From assembly GCA_022787085.1 (NCBI GenBank), contig JALFVE010000055.1, positions 1-64,000 on the forward strand: a stretch of DNA of 64,000 nucleotides, written 5' to 3'. Below, in pieces: positions 1 through 8,706 of this stretch (the first letter of the stretch is position 1; each line of letters starts with the position of its first letter). The stretch comes from Oscillospiraceae bacterium. GTDB taxonomy: Bacteria; Bacillota; Clostridia; Oscillospirales; Ruminococcaceae. The notes under the pieces are model-generated. The model did no database searches, was not told the DNA's origin, and was given only the letters and a program-made list of their open reading frames with translations. Position numbers and translations under genes: made by a program.

Positions 1-68
1 GACAAATAGTCGTTCACTGCTTTTAATTTCAGTTCTACAGAATATTTCTTATGTATTCTTTTTGGCAT
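1..68 (-). CDS. IS3-type transposase OrfA, N-terminal fragment (cut by window edge)
   Basis: A minus-strand ATG at 66-68 opens a frame that runs off the left edge after 22 complete codons. The translation starts MPKRIHKKYSVELKLKAVND, which is like the first helix of the helix-turn-helix protein OrfA of IS3/IS150-group elements (a short basic start, then a 'Y..E.K..AV..Y' pattern). OrfA binds the element ends, and the catalytic OrfB normally follows by frameshift. The rest would lie left of the window. The hairpin just upstream fits an element end. The fragment is short, so the IS3 family call rests on pattern and context. Confidence 0.6.
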   Translation of the reverse strand, partial: MPKRIHKKYSVELKLKAVNDYL

Positions 69-76
69 AAATTAAC

Positions 77-128
77 CCCCTTAGTGTAGTCTCGAATTTT
101 TGTTTTTTCGAGTGTCTACTCTAAGGGG
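77..128. repeat. Imperfect inverted repeat, likely end of the IS element
   Basis: The arms CCCCTTAG...CTCGAA (77-96) and TTCGAG...CTAAGGGG (107-128) pair imperfectly around a T-rich loop. The repeat lies directly upstream of the partial OrfA start and ends about 15 bases from the stop codon of the next gene, which is where an IS end would be. It could also act as a terminator for either neighbour. I cannot see the other end of the element to confirm the exact terminus. Confidence 0.45.
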
Positions 129-143
129 ATTATATCAATCAGC

Positions 144-1745
144 TTACTGCTGTGCCCTGAGATTATTCAGCTCTGCGCTTACACTTGCCGCAGCGGAGGG
201 GGAAGGCAAAAACAGGGAATCATATCTGAAAAATGCATAGCCTGCATTATATATATCCGTAAGGTCACGCTGACGGGTGAGGATGTCGTTTGAATTTATC
301 CATTCACGGCTGCCGTCCCCTGCATATTTGTCCTCGGTTCCCGATTTGTATGCGGCAAGACCGATCACCAGCTTAACATCGGGGCTTGTGACAAGCTTAT
401 CCCACTTATCAACAGTTTCCGCATAGGGCTGAGCCGAATTTTCAAACCCGAAGTAAATCTGCGGACAGATATAGTCGCAGCAGCCCGATGTGCTGCACCA
501 GGTATAGATATCCGCATAAAGATCGTTGAAATTATTATCGGTATTGCCCTGAGGGGAAATGCCGAAAAGCACCTTGGGATTTGCGGAATGGACAGTCTCA
601 TACATTTTGCGGACCATTTTGGTAACGTTGTCCCTGCGCCAGTCGGCAAGGCTCATTGATGTGCCCGAGGCTTTATATGCAGCGCTGTCAAAGGCTTCAT
701 CGGTGGTGGGATAGAAATAATCGTCGATCTGGATGCCGTCAACGTCATAGGCGGTGACTATCTCGCTGATACCGTCGCAGATAAGTGAAACTGTTTCGGC
801 GTATGCGGGATTTATGTACCATCTTCCCGAGGAATTTACAATATATTTGCCGTTTAAGGATGAGTCATTATACCATTCACCGATCTTACAGCTCTCAGGA
901 TAGCTTTTCATCTGGGAATCGGTCATCAGTCGCATGGGATTTATCCATGCGTGAATTGAAAGACCTCTGTCGTGGGCAGATTTTACGGCGATCTCAAGAG
1001 GATCGTAATCGCCCGTGAGCCTGTCTCCCTTGGGGAAAAGCGAGGATTCATAATATGCGTCGCCGTAGACCCGTACCTGAAAATAAACGGTATTGCAGCC
1101 CAGCGAGGATATATTGTCAAAGCAGGCATTTAGAGCCTCGGTGAAGGAAGCCTCGTCCGCATCACGCATTATCCGATCAAATTCCAGATAGGAGATCCAC
1201 ACAGCCTTCTGACGGTCGAAATTCAGCGGATAATAGCTGCTTTGGGGATAATATGCTTCGGTTTCGGATACTGCCGCTGTTGAAGCGGGAGCGGCTTCGG
1301 TGTCGGAGGGGAGGGTGGGAATGGTGACAATGGTTATAGAAGGCGCTGTTGCAATGGTCTGAGATGCTTCGGTGGGCAGTGTTCCGGGGACGAAAAGGGT
1401 CTCGGTCACTGTTTCGGAGGAGGTTTCGGATACTGTCTCTGCCGAAGTCTGAGGGGGGGGCAGAGAGGTCTGCTCGGCAGCTGCGGTTATTGATGTGGTT
1501 TCTTCTGTCAGTGACGTTTCTTCGGACAGGGCTGTTTCTTCCGAGGAAATGGTTTCGGAGGCAGACTCGGTTGGCGGGGGAGTTGTCTGCGATGCTGCGG
1601 TTTCGGTGGAGAGCGGTTCTGTTTCGGTGATAAGGTCCGTCTCGGTGTAATTATCGGGGAGCTCGTCCGTTACAGCAGTGCAGCCGCAGGCAAGAGATAG
1701 GGCAAGCAACAGGACAAGTCCCTTTTTTAATAAGGTATATTTCAT
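144..1745 (-). CDS. GHL10-family (DUF187/YngK-like) glycoside hydrolase-like lipoprotein
   Basis: The chosen ATG (1743-1745) has a GAAAGGA ribosome binding site; a longer frame to 1814 has no such site. The product is about 533 residues. Residues 1-22 form a signal peptide with Cys at 20 and 22, suggesting a lipoprotein. Residues of about 25-175 are a low-complexity Ser/Thr/Glu/Pro spacer, probably crossing the wall. From about 180 the glycosyl-hydrolase-like 10 domain begins (KAVWISYLEF, then the barrel motifs YFQVRVYGDAYY, HAWINPMR and GIQIDDYFYP). Proteins of this family are thought to act on cell-wall or surface glycans; the substrate here is unknown. It is a single gene next to an IS end. 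Confidence 0.85.
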   Translation of the reverse strand: MKYTLLKKGLVLLLALSLACGCTAVTDELPDNYTETDLITETEPLSTETAASQTTPPPTESASETISSEETALSEETSLTEETTSITAAAEQTSLPPPQTSAETVSETSSETVTETLFVPGTLPTEASQTIATAPSITIVTIPTLPSDTEAAPASTAAVSETEAYYPQSSYYPLNFDRQKAVWISYLEFDRIMRDADEASFTEALNACFDNISSLGCNTVYFQVRVYGDAYYESSLFPKGDRLTGDYDPLEIAVKSAHDRGLSIHAWINPMRLMTDSQMKSYPESCKIGEWYNDSSLNGKYIVNSSGRWYINPAYAETVSLICDGISEIVTAYDVDGIQIDDYFYPTTDEAFDSAAYKASGTSMSLADWRRDNVTKMVRKMYETVHSANPKVLFGISPQGNTDNNFNDLYADIYTWCSTSGCCDYICPQIYFGFENSAQPYAETVDKWDKLVTSPDVKLVIGLAAYKSGTEDKYAGDGSREWINSNDILTRQRDLTDIYNAGYAFFRYDSLFLPSPSAAASVSAELNNLRAQQ

Positions 1746-1913
1746 AAATCTATCCTTTCGGGGTATGCGGTTTCGTATGACTATATTATAACTCATTTTC
1801 CATATTCTTGTCAATGGTGAGGGGAGTCGGAAAAAATTGGATAAAAGAGAATTATATCAAACTCGTTTACAAAAAATTTACATTTTGATTCTCACACATC
1901 TGAGAATAATCTC

Positions 1914-1942
1914 TTGACAAACGGCAGTGCGGGTGGTATAAT
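1914..1942 (+). promoter_or_regulatory. Sigma-A promoter of rpsF-ssb-rpsR
   Basis: TTGACA (1914-1919) and TATAAT (1937-1942) are both perfect consensus boxes, 17 bases apart, about 65 bases upstream of rpsF. This is the only strong promoter ahead of the three-gene operon. Confidence 0.9.
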
Positions 1943-1957
1943 AAATTCTGTTATCCT

Positions 1958-1982
1958 CGTCCACACATTGGAAGTGCGGGCG
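1958..1982 (+). promoter_or_regulatory. Hairpin in the rpsF leader
   Basis: CGTCC-A-CAC (1958-1966) pairs with GTG-C-GGGCG (1974-1982), with one A.C mismatch, around a 7-base loop, shortly before the AGGAGG ribosome binding site of rpsF. Leader structures bound by the S6:S18 complex are known to control this operon in many bacteria. I see a stable hairpin in the right place, but I do not recognise the exact S6:S18 consensus, so the regulatory role is inferred. Confidence 0.4.
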
Positions 1983-2006
1983 TAATCCAAGAGGAGGTGC
2001 TTATTA

Positions 2007-2297
2007 ATGGCAAAAGTTAACGAAACCTATGAAGCAATGGTAGTTTTCAGCCTGAAACAGGGTGAGGACGGCATCAAGGCTCTTGTTGAGAAGTTCAAGG
2101 GCATGATGGCAGAGGCAGGTACTGTGGAGTCCGTTGACGAGTGGGGCAAGAAGAAGCTTGCTTACGAGATCGACGACCAGACAGAGGGCTATTACGTTCT
2201 CTACAGCTTCACTTCTGCTCCCGATTTCCCTGCTGAGCTTGACCGTGTGCTCAAGATCACAGAGGGCGTTATGCGTTCACTGATCACTGTTAAGTAA
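2007..2297 (+). CDS. rpsF: 30S ribosomal protein S6
   Basis: 96 residues, the normal length for bacterial S6, starting at an ATG 9 bases after an AGGAGG-type site. The family pattern is clear: an N-terminal beta strand YEAMVVFSL, the central VDEWGKKKLAYEI, and the C-terminal LKITEGVMRSLITVK. S6 binds S18 on the platform of the small ribosomal subunit. It is the first gene of rpsF-ssb-rpsR, an order conserved in most Firmicutes, driven by a consensus promoter just upstream. Confidence 0.98.
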   Translation: MAKVNETYEAMVVFSLKQGEDGIKALVEKFKGMMAEAGTVESVDEWGKKKLAYEIDDQTEGYYVLYSFTSAPDFPAELDRVLKITEGVMRSLITVK

Positions 2298-2321
2298 TTC
2301 TTCTCAGGAGGTTGAGTTGTT

Positions 2322-2852
2322 ATGTTAGGCGCTTGTTCTATCAATAAGGTTATTCTCATGGGTCGTCTTACTGCCGATCCCGAGCTTCGCCAGACCCCCA
2401 GCGGCGTTTCAACCTGTCAGTTCACTGTTGCTGTAACAAGGAGCTATCAGGGTGCTAATGGCGAGCGTCAGTCGGATTTCATCAACGTTGTTGCATGGAG
2501 ACAGACGGCTGAGTTTGTGTGCCGTTATTTCACCAAGGGCAGACTTATTCTTGTTGAGGGTGAGCTGAGAACAAGAACTTATGATGATAAGCGTTATCCT
2601 GAAATTCGTCATTACGTTACTGAGGTGTATGCGGACAATGTTTCTTTCGGTGAAACTAAGTCCTCATCAGGCGGACAGGGCGGCGGATATCAGCAGGGCG
2701 GTTACAACAACAATTACAATCAGCAGAACAATTACGGCAATGCTCAGAACCAGCAGCCTGCATATCAGCAGTCTGCACCCGCTCCTTCGGTATCCGTGGG
2801 AGATCTGAGCGATTTTGAAGAGGTCATCAGCGACAACGATCTGCCGTTCTGA
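2322..2852 (+). CDS. ssb: Single-stranded DNA-binding protein
   Basis: 176 residues. The N-terminal OB fold (about 6-112) contains INKVILMGRLTADPELR and the DFINVVAWRQTAEFV stretch typical of SSB. The Gly/Gln/Asn-rich linker (about 113-160) is disordered, and the acidic tip ends DNDLPF, the conserved peptide that recruits replication and repair proteins. It protects ssDNA at forks. The ATG at 2322 follows an AGGAGG; the start is a few residues longer than usual, so the Met at 2358 is a possible alternative. It lies 24 bases after rpsF. Confidence 0.97.
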   Translation: MLGACSINKVILMGRLTADPELRQTPSGVSTCQFTVAVTRSYQGANGERQSDFINVVAWRQTAEFVCRYFTKGRLILVEGELRTRTYDDKRYPEIRHYVTEVYADNVSFGETKSSSGGQGGGYQQGGYNNNYNQQNNYGNAQNQQPAYQQSAPAPSVSVGDLSDFEEVISDNDLPF

Positions 2853-2896
2853 CGGGCAGGTCTGTTACCATTATTCTAAAATAAGGAGGTTTCATC

Positions 2897-3145
2897 ATGG
2901 AAAAGGATAGAGAAAGAGCTCCCCGCGGCGCAAAGAGAACCCGCAAGAAGGTTTGCATGTTCTGCGCTGACAGAGTGGAGAAGATAGATTACAAGGATAC
3001 TGCAAGACTCAGAAAGTGCATGACAGAGCGTTCCAAGATTCTTCCCAGAAGAGTTACAGGAACCTGTGCATATCACCAGAGAGAGCTTACTGTTGCTATC
3101 AAGAGAGCAAGACATATCGCTCTTCTTCCTTACGTTTCCGACTGA
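2897..3145 (+). CDS. rpsR: 30S ribosomal protein S18 (zinc-ligand form)
   Basis: 82 residues, last gene of rpsF-ssb-rpsR. The S18 core is plain: [34 protein letters not shown], and a C-terminal [11 protein letters not shown]. It keeps CMFC near residue 18 and CAYH near 56, so it looks like the 'C+' form of S18 that binds zinc. The AT-rich gap before it holds an AAGGAGG ribosome binding site. A strong terminator follows. Confidence 0.97.
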   Translation: MEKDRERAPRGAKRTRKKVCMFCADRVEKIDYKDTARLRKCMTERSKILPRRVTGTCAYHQRELTVAIKRARHIALLPYVSD

Positions 3146-3162
3146 TCTGAAACGGATTTTCA

Positions 3163-3202
3163 ATGCCTTCGTCCTTTTGCGGGACGAGGGCATTTTTATT
3201 TT
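3163..3202 (+). terminator. Rho-independent terminator after rpsR
   Basis: ATGCCTTCGTCC (3163-3174) pairs with GGGACGAGGGCAT (3181-3193) around a short loop, followed by a T-rich run to 3202. It lies 17 bases after the rpsR stop. Confidence 0.9.
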
Positions 3203-3233
3203 CCTGAAAATTATACAAAAAACGCAAAAACTG

Positions 3234-3262
3234 TTGTACTGAATAAAAAAATGTGTTATAAT
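3234..3262 (+). promoter_or_regulatory. Sigma-A promoter of the tmk operon
   Basis: TTGTAC (3234-3239) and TATAAT (3257-3262), 17 bases apart, lie between the rpsR terminator and the tmk ribosome binding site. Confidence 0.8.
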
Positions 3263-3324
3263 ATATGTTGAGTAATACTGCTCGGAATCTCGGGCAGAAT
3301 TTTATCAGTAAAGGAAATTTTTCA

Positions 3325-4002
3325 ATGAATGATTCATCAAAGGGAAGGCTTGTGGTTATCGACGGGCTGGACGGCAGCGGCAAATCAACTCAGTTTGAAA
3401 GGCTCAAAGCCATTCTTTCCGAAAAGCACAGCGTCACGGGAATCAGCTTTCCCGAATATGACAAGCCCTCAGCCACTCTTGTCAAAATGTATCTGAACGG
3501 CGAATTTTCAAGTAATGCAGCCGATGTAAACGCCTATGCGGCATCAACCTTTTACGCTGCAGACAGATACGCAAGCTTCAAGCTTTACTGGGAACAGGCA
3601 TATAATAGAGGTGATATTATTTTGGCAAGCAGGTATGTCTGCTCAAATGCCATCCACCAGATGTCAAAGCTTCCCGAGAGCCGGTGGGACGATTTTCTCC
3701 TATGGCTTGCGGATTACGAGTATGATAAGCTTTGCCTGCCCCGTCCCGACAAGACGATAATCCTTGACATTCCCGTGAGCCTTTCTCAGAAAAGGCTGTC
3801 CATTCGTTATAATGGTGACGAGAGCCAAAAGGATATCCATGAGGGTAATATCCCTTATATGGAGATGTGCCGCAAATGCGCCCTTTACGCCGCCGGAAGG
3901 CAGGGCTGGAGCGTGGTGAGCGTGTGCTCCGAGGATGGCAGGGAATACACTCCCGATGAGATCACCGATATTCTTCTTTCTGAGCTTAGCGAGGTCTTTT
4001 AA
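3325..4002 (+). CDS. tmk: Thymidylate kinase (dTMP kinase)
   Basis: 225 residues from the ATG at 3325, which has AAGGA 10 bases upstream; an in-frame start at 3265 lies right on the promoter and is not used here. The P-loop is at about 10-20 (DGLDGSGKST), and the dTMP kinase DR(Y) motif is seen in FYAADRYAS and ILASRYVCSN. It makes dTDP from dTMP with ATP. The LID region is less canonical than in the E. coli or Bacillus enzymes, so this belongs to the divergent clostridial branch. Its stop overlaps the next start (TAATG), so it is the first gene of a tight six-gene operon. Confidence 0.9.
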   Translation: MNDSSKGRLVVIDGLDGSGKSTQFERLKAILSEKHSVTGISFPEYDKPSATLVKMYLNGEFSSNAADVNAYAASTFYAADRYASFKLYWEQAYNRGDIILASRYVCSNAIHQMSKLPESRWDDFLLWLADYEYDKLCLPRPDKTIILDIPVSLSQKRLSIRYNGDESQKDIHEGNIPYMEMCRKCALYAAGRQGWSVVSVCSEDGREYTPDEITDILLSELSEVF

Positions 4003-4886
4003 TGCTTGATTTTAAGGTCATTGAGCTTTCCGACAAGCCGTGGGTCGAAAAGCTTCTGCGAATTTCCGATTTCCGCGGCTGCGAATACTGCTTTGCCAAT
4101 AACATGGCATGGCGCAGAATGTACGACACAAAAATTACACGATACAAGGATTTTTATATATCTCTTTCCGAGCAGGGCAGCCCTTATTTTACCTTTCCTG
4201 CGGGGGGAGGGGATTACAGTGAGGTTTTCGGGGAGATGAAAAAATATTCCGAGGCAAGGGGATATCCTCTCGTTATCGGCTCTGTTACTCCCGATAAATT
4301 TCCACTTTTCGAGGAGCTTTTTCCGAAGGACAGTTATGTTCTGGAGGCTGACGAGGACGGCTGGGATTATGTTTACAGCGCTTCCGACCTTGCGGAGCTT
4401 AAAGGCAAGAAATATCACGGCAAGCGGAATCATCTGAAAAAGCTCCTTGCTATGGATTATTCCTATGAGCCGCTTACCGAAAAGGATTTCGACGACTGCA
4501 TCTCATTTGCGGTTAATGTTTATAATCGTGACAGCGCTTATGACGACAAATCAAAGGTTTGCGAGCAGTTTGCAATCAACACTTATTTTGAGAATTTCCA
4601 TGCTCTGGGGCTCATGGGAGGCGTGCTCAGGGTGGAAGGCAGGATCGCCGCATTTACCATCGGCGAGAGGATAAACAGCGACACCTTAGGCGTTCATATC
4701 GAAAAGGCGGAGGCTTCCGTTGACGGGGCATATCCCGCTGTAAATCAGATGTTTGCCGCCTCTGCAGGAAAGGACTTTGCCTACATCAACCGTGAGGAGG
4801 ATCTAGGCATAGAGGGGCTTCGGAAGGCGAAGCGCTCATATCATCCCGCTTTTATGATCGAAAAGCACACCGTGAGATTCAAATAA
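4002..4886 (+). CDS. DUF2156 (LPG-synthase C-domain-like) GNAT-fold protein
   Basis: 294 residues. The whole length matches the DUF2156 family, whose fold is that of tandem GNAT acyltransferase domains related to the aminoacyl-transfer domain of MprF (lysyl-phosphatidylglycerol synthase). Seen here: KKYHGKRNHLKKL near residue 130-142, a central GGVLRVEGRIAAFTIGE, and the end GLRKAKRSYHPAFMIEKHT. It has no membrane segments, so it is a free soluble version; its acceptor is unknown. It is translationally coupled to tmk by a one-base overlap. Confidence 0.8.
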   Translation: MLDFKVIELSDKPWVEKLLRISDFRGCEYCFANNMAWRRMYDTKITRYKDFYISLSEQGSPYFTFPAGGGDYSEVFGEMKKYSEARGYPLVIGSVTPDKFPLFEELFPKDSYVLEADEDGWDYVYSASDLAELKGKKYHGKRNHLKKLLAMDYSYEPLTEKDFDDCISFAVNVYNRDSAYDDKSKVCEQFAINTYFENFHALGLMGGVLRVEGRIAAFTIGERINSDTLGVHIEKAEASVDGAYPAVNQMFAASAGKDFAYINREEDLGIEGLRKAKRSYHPAFMIEKHTVRFK

Positions 4887-4904
4887 AATGAAAGGACGAT
4901 TAAT

Positions 4905-5447
4905 ATGATCTACGTTTTTCTTGCAGAGGGCTTTGAGGAGACCGAAGCCATTACACCCATTGATATGCTCCGCCGCTGCGGCAAGGAGGTCGTAACTGTC
5001 GGTGTTACGGGCAAGGTCGTTACAGGCTCTCACAATATTCCCGTAACCTGCGATATTACGCTTTCCGAAACAAAGACCGAGGGGCTTGAGATGATCGTTC
5101 TTCCCGGAGGTATGCCGGGTACCAAAAATCTCGCAGCAAGCCCTCGTGTATCAGAGATAATCAAGCACTGCGCAAAGAATGATATCCTTATCGGTGCCAT
5201 CTGCGCCGCACCTTCCATCCTCGGTGAAATGGGTCTGCTGAACGGCAGGAAGGCTGTTTGCTATCCGGGCTTTGAGGACGCTTTAAAGGGCGCGGAGGTG
5301 CTTTTTGTCCCTGCTGTGAGAGACGGCAATTTTATTACCGCAAGAGGCGCAGGTGCTGCTCCGGAATTTTCCTATGAGCTCATAAGCGCTCTCATTGATG
5401 AAAATACTGCGGAGAAGCTGGCGGGAAATATCGTATGGAAAAAATAA
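4905..5447 (+). CDS. DJ-1/PfpI family protein
   Basis: 180 residues of the DJ-1/PfpI flavodoxin-like fold. The start is IYVFLAEGFEETEAITPID, where the Glu in FEETE is the conserved partner of the catalytic Cys. The nucleophile elbow is AICAAPS (Cys about 104). Members are implicated in deglycation and oxidative stress protection, or in protein repair; the substrate of this one is not readable. ATG at 4905 after GAAAGGA, 18 bases from the previous gene; its end overlaps the next gene by 13 bases. Confidence 0.88.
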   Translation: MIYVFLAEGFEETEAITPIDMLRRCGKEVVTVGVTGKVVTGSHNIPVTCDITLSETKTEGLEMIVLPGGMPGTKNLAASPRVSEIIKHCAKNDILIGAICAAPSILGEMGLLNGRKAVCYPGFEDALKGAEVLFVPAVRDGNFITARGAGAAPEFSYELISALIDENTAEKLAGNIVWKK

Positions 5448-6064
5448 CTCCCATTCCTTCGGAAAAGGTTACGGATATCAGAGAATATAAAAAGGATCTC
5501 AGGGCGCAGTGCAAGGCTGTTCGGAGCGGTATGCCGCCCGATATGAAGGCTTCCAGGGACGAGAGCATTTTCGCAAGGATAACCTCGTGCGGTGCTTACG
5601 CAGCGGCTTCCATTATACTTACCTATGTATCCACCGACATCGAGGTGGATACGATAAAGCTTATCAACAAGGCTTTGGAGGACAAAAAGCGTGTTGCCGT
5701 TCCCAGATGCATTGACGGGACGAGAGATATGGATTTTTACTTTATAAAGAGCATGGACGACCTTGAAAAGGGCTCCTTCGGCGTGCTGGAGCCTGTCCCT
5801 TCAAAATGCGTGAAGGCATATGCCTTTGAGACGGCGCTGTGCATTATCCCGGGGCTTGCTTTTGATATGCAGGGCTACAGGCTGGGCTACGGCAAGGGCT
5901 ATTATGACAGGTTTTTGTCCGCTCACCCGAGGCTTATCAAAATGGGGATATGCTACTGCTCATGCACCTGCAATGAGCTTATCCACGGAAGATATGACAT
6001 CGGCGCAGATTTTCTTGTAACGGAGAAATATCTTCGCAGGATAACCAAGGAAAGGAGAAACTGA
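5435..6064 (+). CDS. 5-formyltetrahydrofolate cyclo-ligase
   Basis: 209 residues, the usual length. It converts 5-formyl-THF and ATP to 5,10-methenyl-THF. The N-terminal basic segment (KKDLRAQCKAVRSGM) binds folate and phosphate, a YVSTDIEVDT stretch follows, and the family signature GYRLGYGKGYYDRFL lies at about 147-161. The start at 5435 overlaps the DJ-1 gene by 13 bases, suggesting translational coupling. A single base separates it from mltG. Confidence 0.93.
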   Translation: MEKITPIPSEKVTDIREYKKDLRAQCKAVRSGMPPDMKASRDESIFARITSCGAYAAASIILTYVSTDIEVDTIKLINKALEDKKRVAVPRCIDGTRDMDFYFIKSMDDLEKGSFGVLEPVPSKCVKAYAFETALCIIPGLAFDMQGYRLGYGKGYYDRFLSAHPRLIKMGICYCSCTCNELIHGRYDIGADFLVTEKYLRRITKERRN

Positions 6065-6065
6065 G

Positions 6066-7451
6066 ATGGATGATAAGGAGCTTGATTCGCTTCTGAATGA
6101 GTTCTCCGATAAAAAGGAGGATACTCCCGATTCCGAAGAAGCTGAGATCATCTCTCCTGTGAGCTTTGATGACAGCAGTGCTGACGGCATAGTTGAGTCA
6201 GCCGAGGAGAAAATTGAGGATACAGACGAGCCCCCTTCGGATAACGAGGAGATAGTTATTTTTGAAGAAGAGGACGAGGATAATGAGCCATCCGAGGAGG
6301 CTGACGAGGAAGAGCCTTCCGATGAGGAGCTTGAGGAACAGAGGAAACAGGAAAGGCTCCGAATAAAGGAAAAACGCAAAAACAAAAAACGGAAAAAAAG
6401 CACTCACGGCAGACTTGCCTTTGCGCTTATCATGGTCACGCTGGTTATTTCTGTGGCGGTGTTGGGTGCGCTGGGATTTATAAAGGTAGGCTCGGAGATA
6501 TTGGGGCTTGACCGCTCGGATTCGGAATTTTCCGTTGAGATACCCGTTAATTCCGGCACAGAGGCTATTGCGGATATTCTCGAGCAGGAGGGCATCATCG
6601 GAAATGCCACTCTTTTCAGGATAGTGTCCAAGCTTAAAGGCGCTGACGGTACATACATTGCGGGAAGCCACAAGCTGAGCCCCAACATGACCTACAGCGA
6701 TATTATCGAGGTCCTTCAGGAGGAGGCTATCAATCCCAGAGAATTTGTTACCATCACATTCCCCGAGGGAATACGCCTTACTGAGGCGGCAAAGCTTCTT
6801 GAGGAGGCAAATGTTTGCGGCGCTCAGGAGTTTATCAGAGAGTTCAATTCTGCCACCTTCGGCTTTGATTTTGAAAAGAAGGTCCTTGTCAGTCCCAAGA
6901 AGCTCTTTAAGATGGAGGGATATTTCTTCCCCGACACCTATCAGTTCTATCTTGAGGAGGACCCCGCAAACGTTGCGAAAAAGGTCTGCAAGAATTTTGA
7001 GTACAAGATCACGCCCGACCTTTACGGACGTATGGACGACATGGGTATGACCCTTGAGGAAACTCTGACCCTTGCTTCCATTGTTCAGCGGGAGGCGGGA
7101 GATACCTATAATATGAAAATGGTTGCATCCGTTTTCCATAACAGGCTGAATAATCCCGATGAATATCCTTTGTTACAGTCAGACCCAACCTCCAATTATG
7201 TTAAGGAGGTCGTTATCCCCAATCTCGAGGTCTACTCCGAATCCATGTGCGAGGCGTATGATACATACCGAGGCGGCGGACTTCCTCCCGGACCTATCTG
7301 CAATCCCGGCATTGACGCAATTGAAGCGGTGCTTTACCCAAGAGAGACAAACTATTATTATTTCTGCTCCGATCTTGAAACAGGCGAATTTTTCTACGCC
7401 GAGACCCTTGAGGAGCATGAGGCTAATCTCGTTCTGGCTAATCTTGTATAA
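6066..7451 (+). CDS. mltG: Endolytic murein transglycosylase MltG
   Basis: 461 residues. Residues 1-95 are very acidic and probably disordered in the cytoplasm; about 96-113 are strongly basic; a membrane helix spans about 115-140; the YceG/MltG domain fills the rest. The catalytic Glu is in LASIVQREAG (about 342), followed by the family's VFHNRL and LPPGPICNPG motifs. MltG cuts nascent glycan strands at the membrane to end peptidoglycan polymerisation. The long acidic cytoplasmic head is larger than in E. coli. As in Bacillus (yrrL next to yrrN/yrrO), a U32 gene follows 24 bases later. Confidence 0.95.
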   Translation: MDDKELDSLLNEFSDKKEDTPDSEEAEIISPVSFDDSSADGIVESAEEKIEDTDEPPSDNEEIVIFEEEDEDNEPSEEADEEEPSDEELEEQRKQERLRIKEKRKNKKRKKSTHGRLAFALIMVTLVISVAVLGALGFIKVGSEILGLDRSDSEFSVEIPVNSGTEAIADILEQEGIIGNATLFRIVSKLKGADGTYIAGSHKLSPNMTYSDIIEVLQEEAINPREFVTITFPEGIRLTEAAKLLEEANVCGAQEFIREFNSATFGFDFEKKVLVSPKKLFKMEGYFFPDTYQFYLEEDPANVAKKVCKNFEYKITPDLYGRMDDMGMTLEETLTLASIVQREAGDTYNMKMVASVFHNRLNNPDEYPLLQSDPTSNYVKEVVIPNLEVYSESMCEAYDTYRGGGLPPGPICNPGIDAIEAVLYPRETNYYYFCSDLETGEFFYAETLEEHEANLVLANLV

Positions 7452-7475
7452 GTTTTGAAAGGAATCATTTATCCA

Positions 7476-8705
7476 ATGGCTTATGAAAATCTTGAGGTGC
7501 TGGCTCCTGCGGGAGACATGGAACGGCTTGACGCTGCACTGGATTTCGGTGCTGACGCTGTTTATCTGGGCGGTACCTCCTTTGGCATGAGGGCAGGGCC
7601 TAAAAATTTCGACAGCGAAGCTCTTAGATTGGCGGTTGAAAAATCCCATGAGAGGGGAGTAAAGGTGTATCTCACCTGCAACACTCTTCCCCGAAACAAT
7701 GAGATACCTTATTTTGAGGAATTTATTAAATATGCTGCTGACTGCGGGATCGACGCTGCCATTGCTGCCGATCTGGGGCTTATGTCGCTTATAAAAAAAT
7801 TCACGCCCGATCTGGAGATCCATATGTCAACTCAGACGGGTATCGTGAATTATGTAACGGCAAACGAGCTTTATAATATGGGTGCAAAGCGTGTGGTTCT
7901 CGCAAGGGAGCTTAGCCTTGAGGAGGTCGCAGAGATCCGTGCAAAAACACCTGCTGATCTTGATATCGAGGTTTTCGTTCATGGGGCAATGTGCGTTTCC
8001 TTTTCCGGAAGATGCCTGCTTTCCTCATATCTTGTGAACCGTGACGCAAACAGGGGACAGTGCGCTCAGCCCTGCAGATGGGGCTATCATCTCATGGAGG
8101 AAAAGCGGGACGGGCAGTTCTTTCCCGTTTTTGAGGACGAGAAGGGAACTTATATCCTCAATTCCAAGGATATGTGCATGATAGACCACCTTGACAATCT
8201 TGCAAAGGCGGGGGTTACGAGCCTCAAGATCGAGGGACGTGCAAAATCCGCATACTACGTTTCGGTCATTACCAACGCTTACCGAATGGCGGCGGATATT
8301 CTGAAAAATGACCCCGATAATTACATTCTCCCCGAGTATGTTCGGGAAGAGGTTTTCAAGGTGAGCCACAGGGATTACTGCACGGGCTTTTTCTTCGGGC
8401 ATCCTTCCGAATGTCGGCAGTATTATGAGGACAGCGGTTACATCAGGGCATACGATGTCTGCGCTGTGGTGGACAAATGCGAGAACGGACGTATTTATGC
8501 TGAGCAGAGAAACAAATTTCTTCTGGGCGACGAGCTGGAAATTCTTGCTCCGTCACGGAAGCCTGTTAAATACACTGTTACGGAAATCCTGAATGAGGAA
8601 GGTGAATCGGTGGAAAACACCTGCCATGCGGCGATGAAATTTTCAATGCCAAACAGTGTCGGTATTGATTTTCCTCCCCGCTCGATCATCAGAAAAAAAG
8701 CATAG
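7476..8705 (+). CDS. U32 family peptidase-like protein (TrhP/YrrO type)
   Basis: 409 residues from the ATG at 7476, which has GAAAGGA at proper spacing; a TTG at 7455 overlaps that site and is rejected. The start ENLEVLAPAGDMERLDAALDFGADAVYLGG and the signature GAMCVSFSGRC with RGQCAQPCRW (about 169-200) define the U32 family, with Cys residues set for an iron-sulfur centre. Members of this group (TrhP/YrrN/YrrO) make 5-hydroxyuridine at tRNA position 34; others are labelled collagenase-like. tRNA modification is the likelier role given the mltG neighbour. It is the last gene of the tmk operon. Confidence 0.88.
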   Translation: MAYENLEVLAPAGDMERLDAALDFGADAVYLGGTSFGMRAGPKNFDSEALRLAVEKSHERGVKVYLTCNTLPRNNEIPYFEEFIKYAADCGIDAAIAADLGLMSLIKKFTPDLEIHMSTQTGIVNYVTANELYNMGAKRVVLARELSLEEVAEIRAKTPADLDIEVFVHGAMCVSFSGRCLLSSYLVNRDANRGQCAQPCRWGYHLMEEKRDGQFFPVFEDEKGTYILNSKDMCMIDHLDNLAKAGVTSLKIEGRAKSAYYVSVITNAYRMAADILKNDPDNYILPEYVREEVFKVSHRDYCTGFFFGHPSECRQYYEDSGYIRAYDVCAVVDKCENGRIYAEQRNKFLLGDELEILAPSRKPVKYTVTEILNEEGESVENTCHAAMKFSMPNSVGIDFPPRSIIRKKA

Positions 8706-8706
8706 C

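Noticed and set aside
6198-7139. Long minus-strand frame opposite mltG
   Set aside because: Its codons mirror those of mltG, which has motifs and a ribosome site; the antisense product has none.
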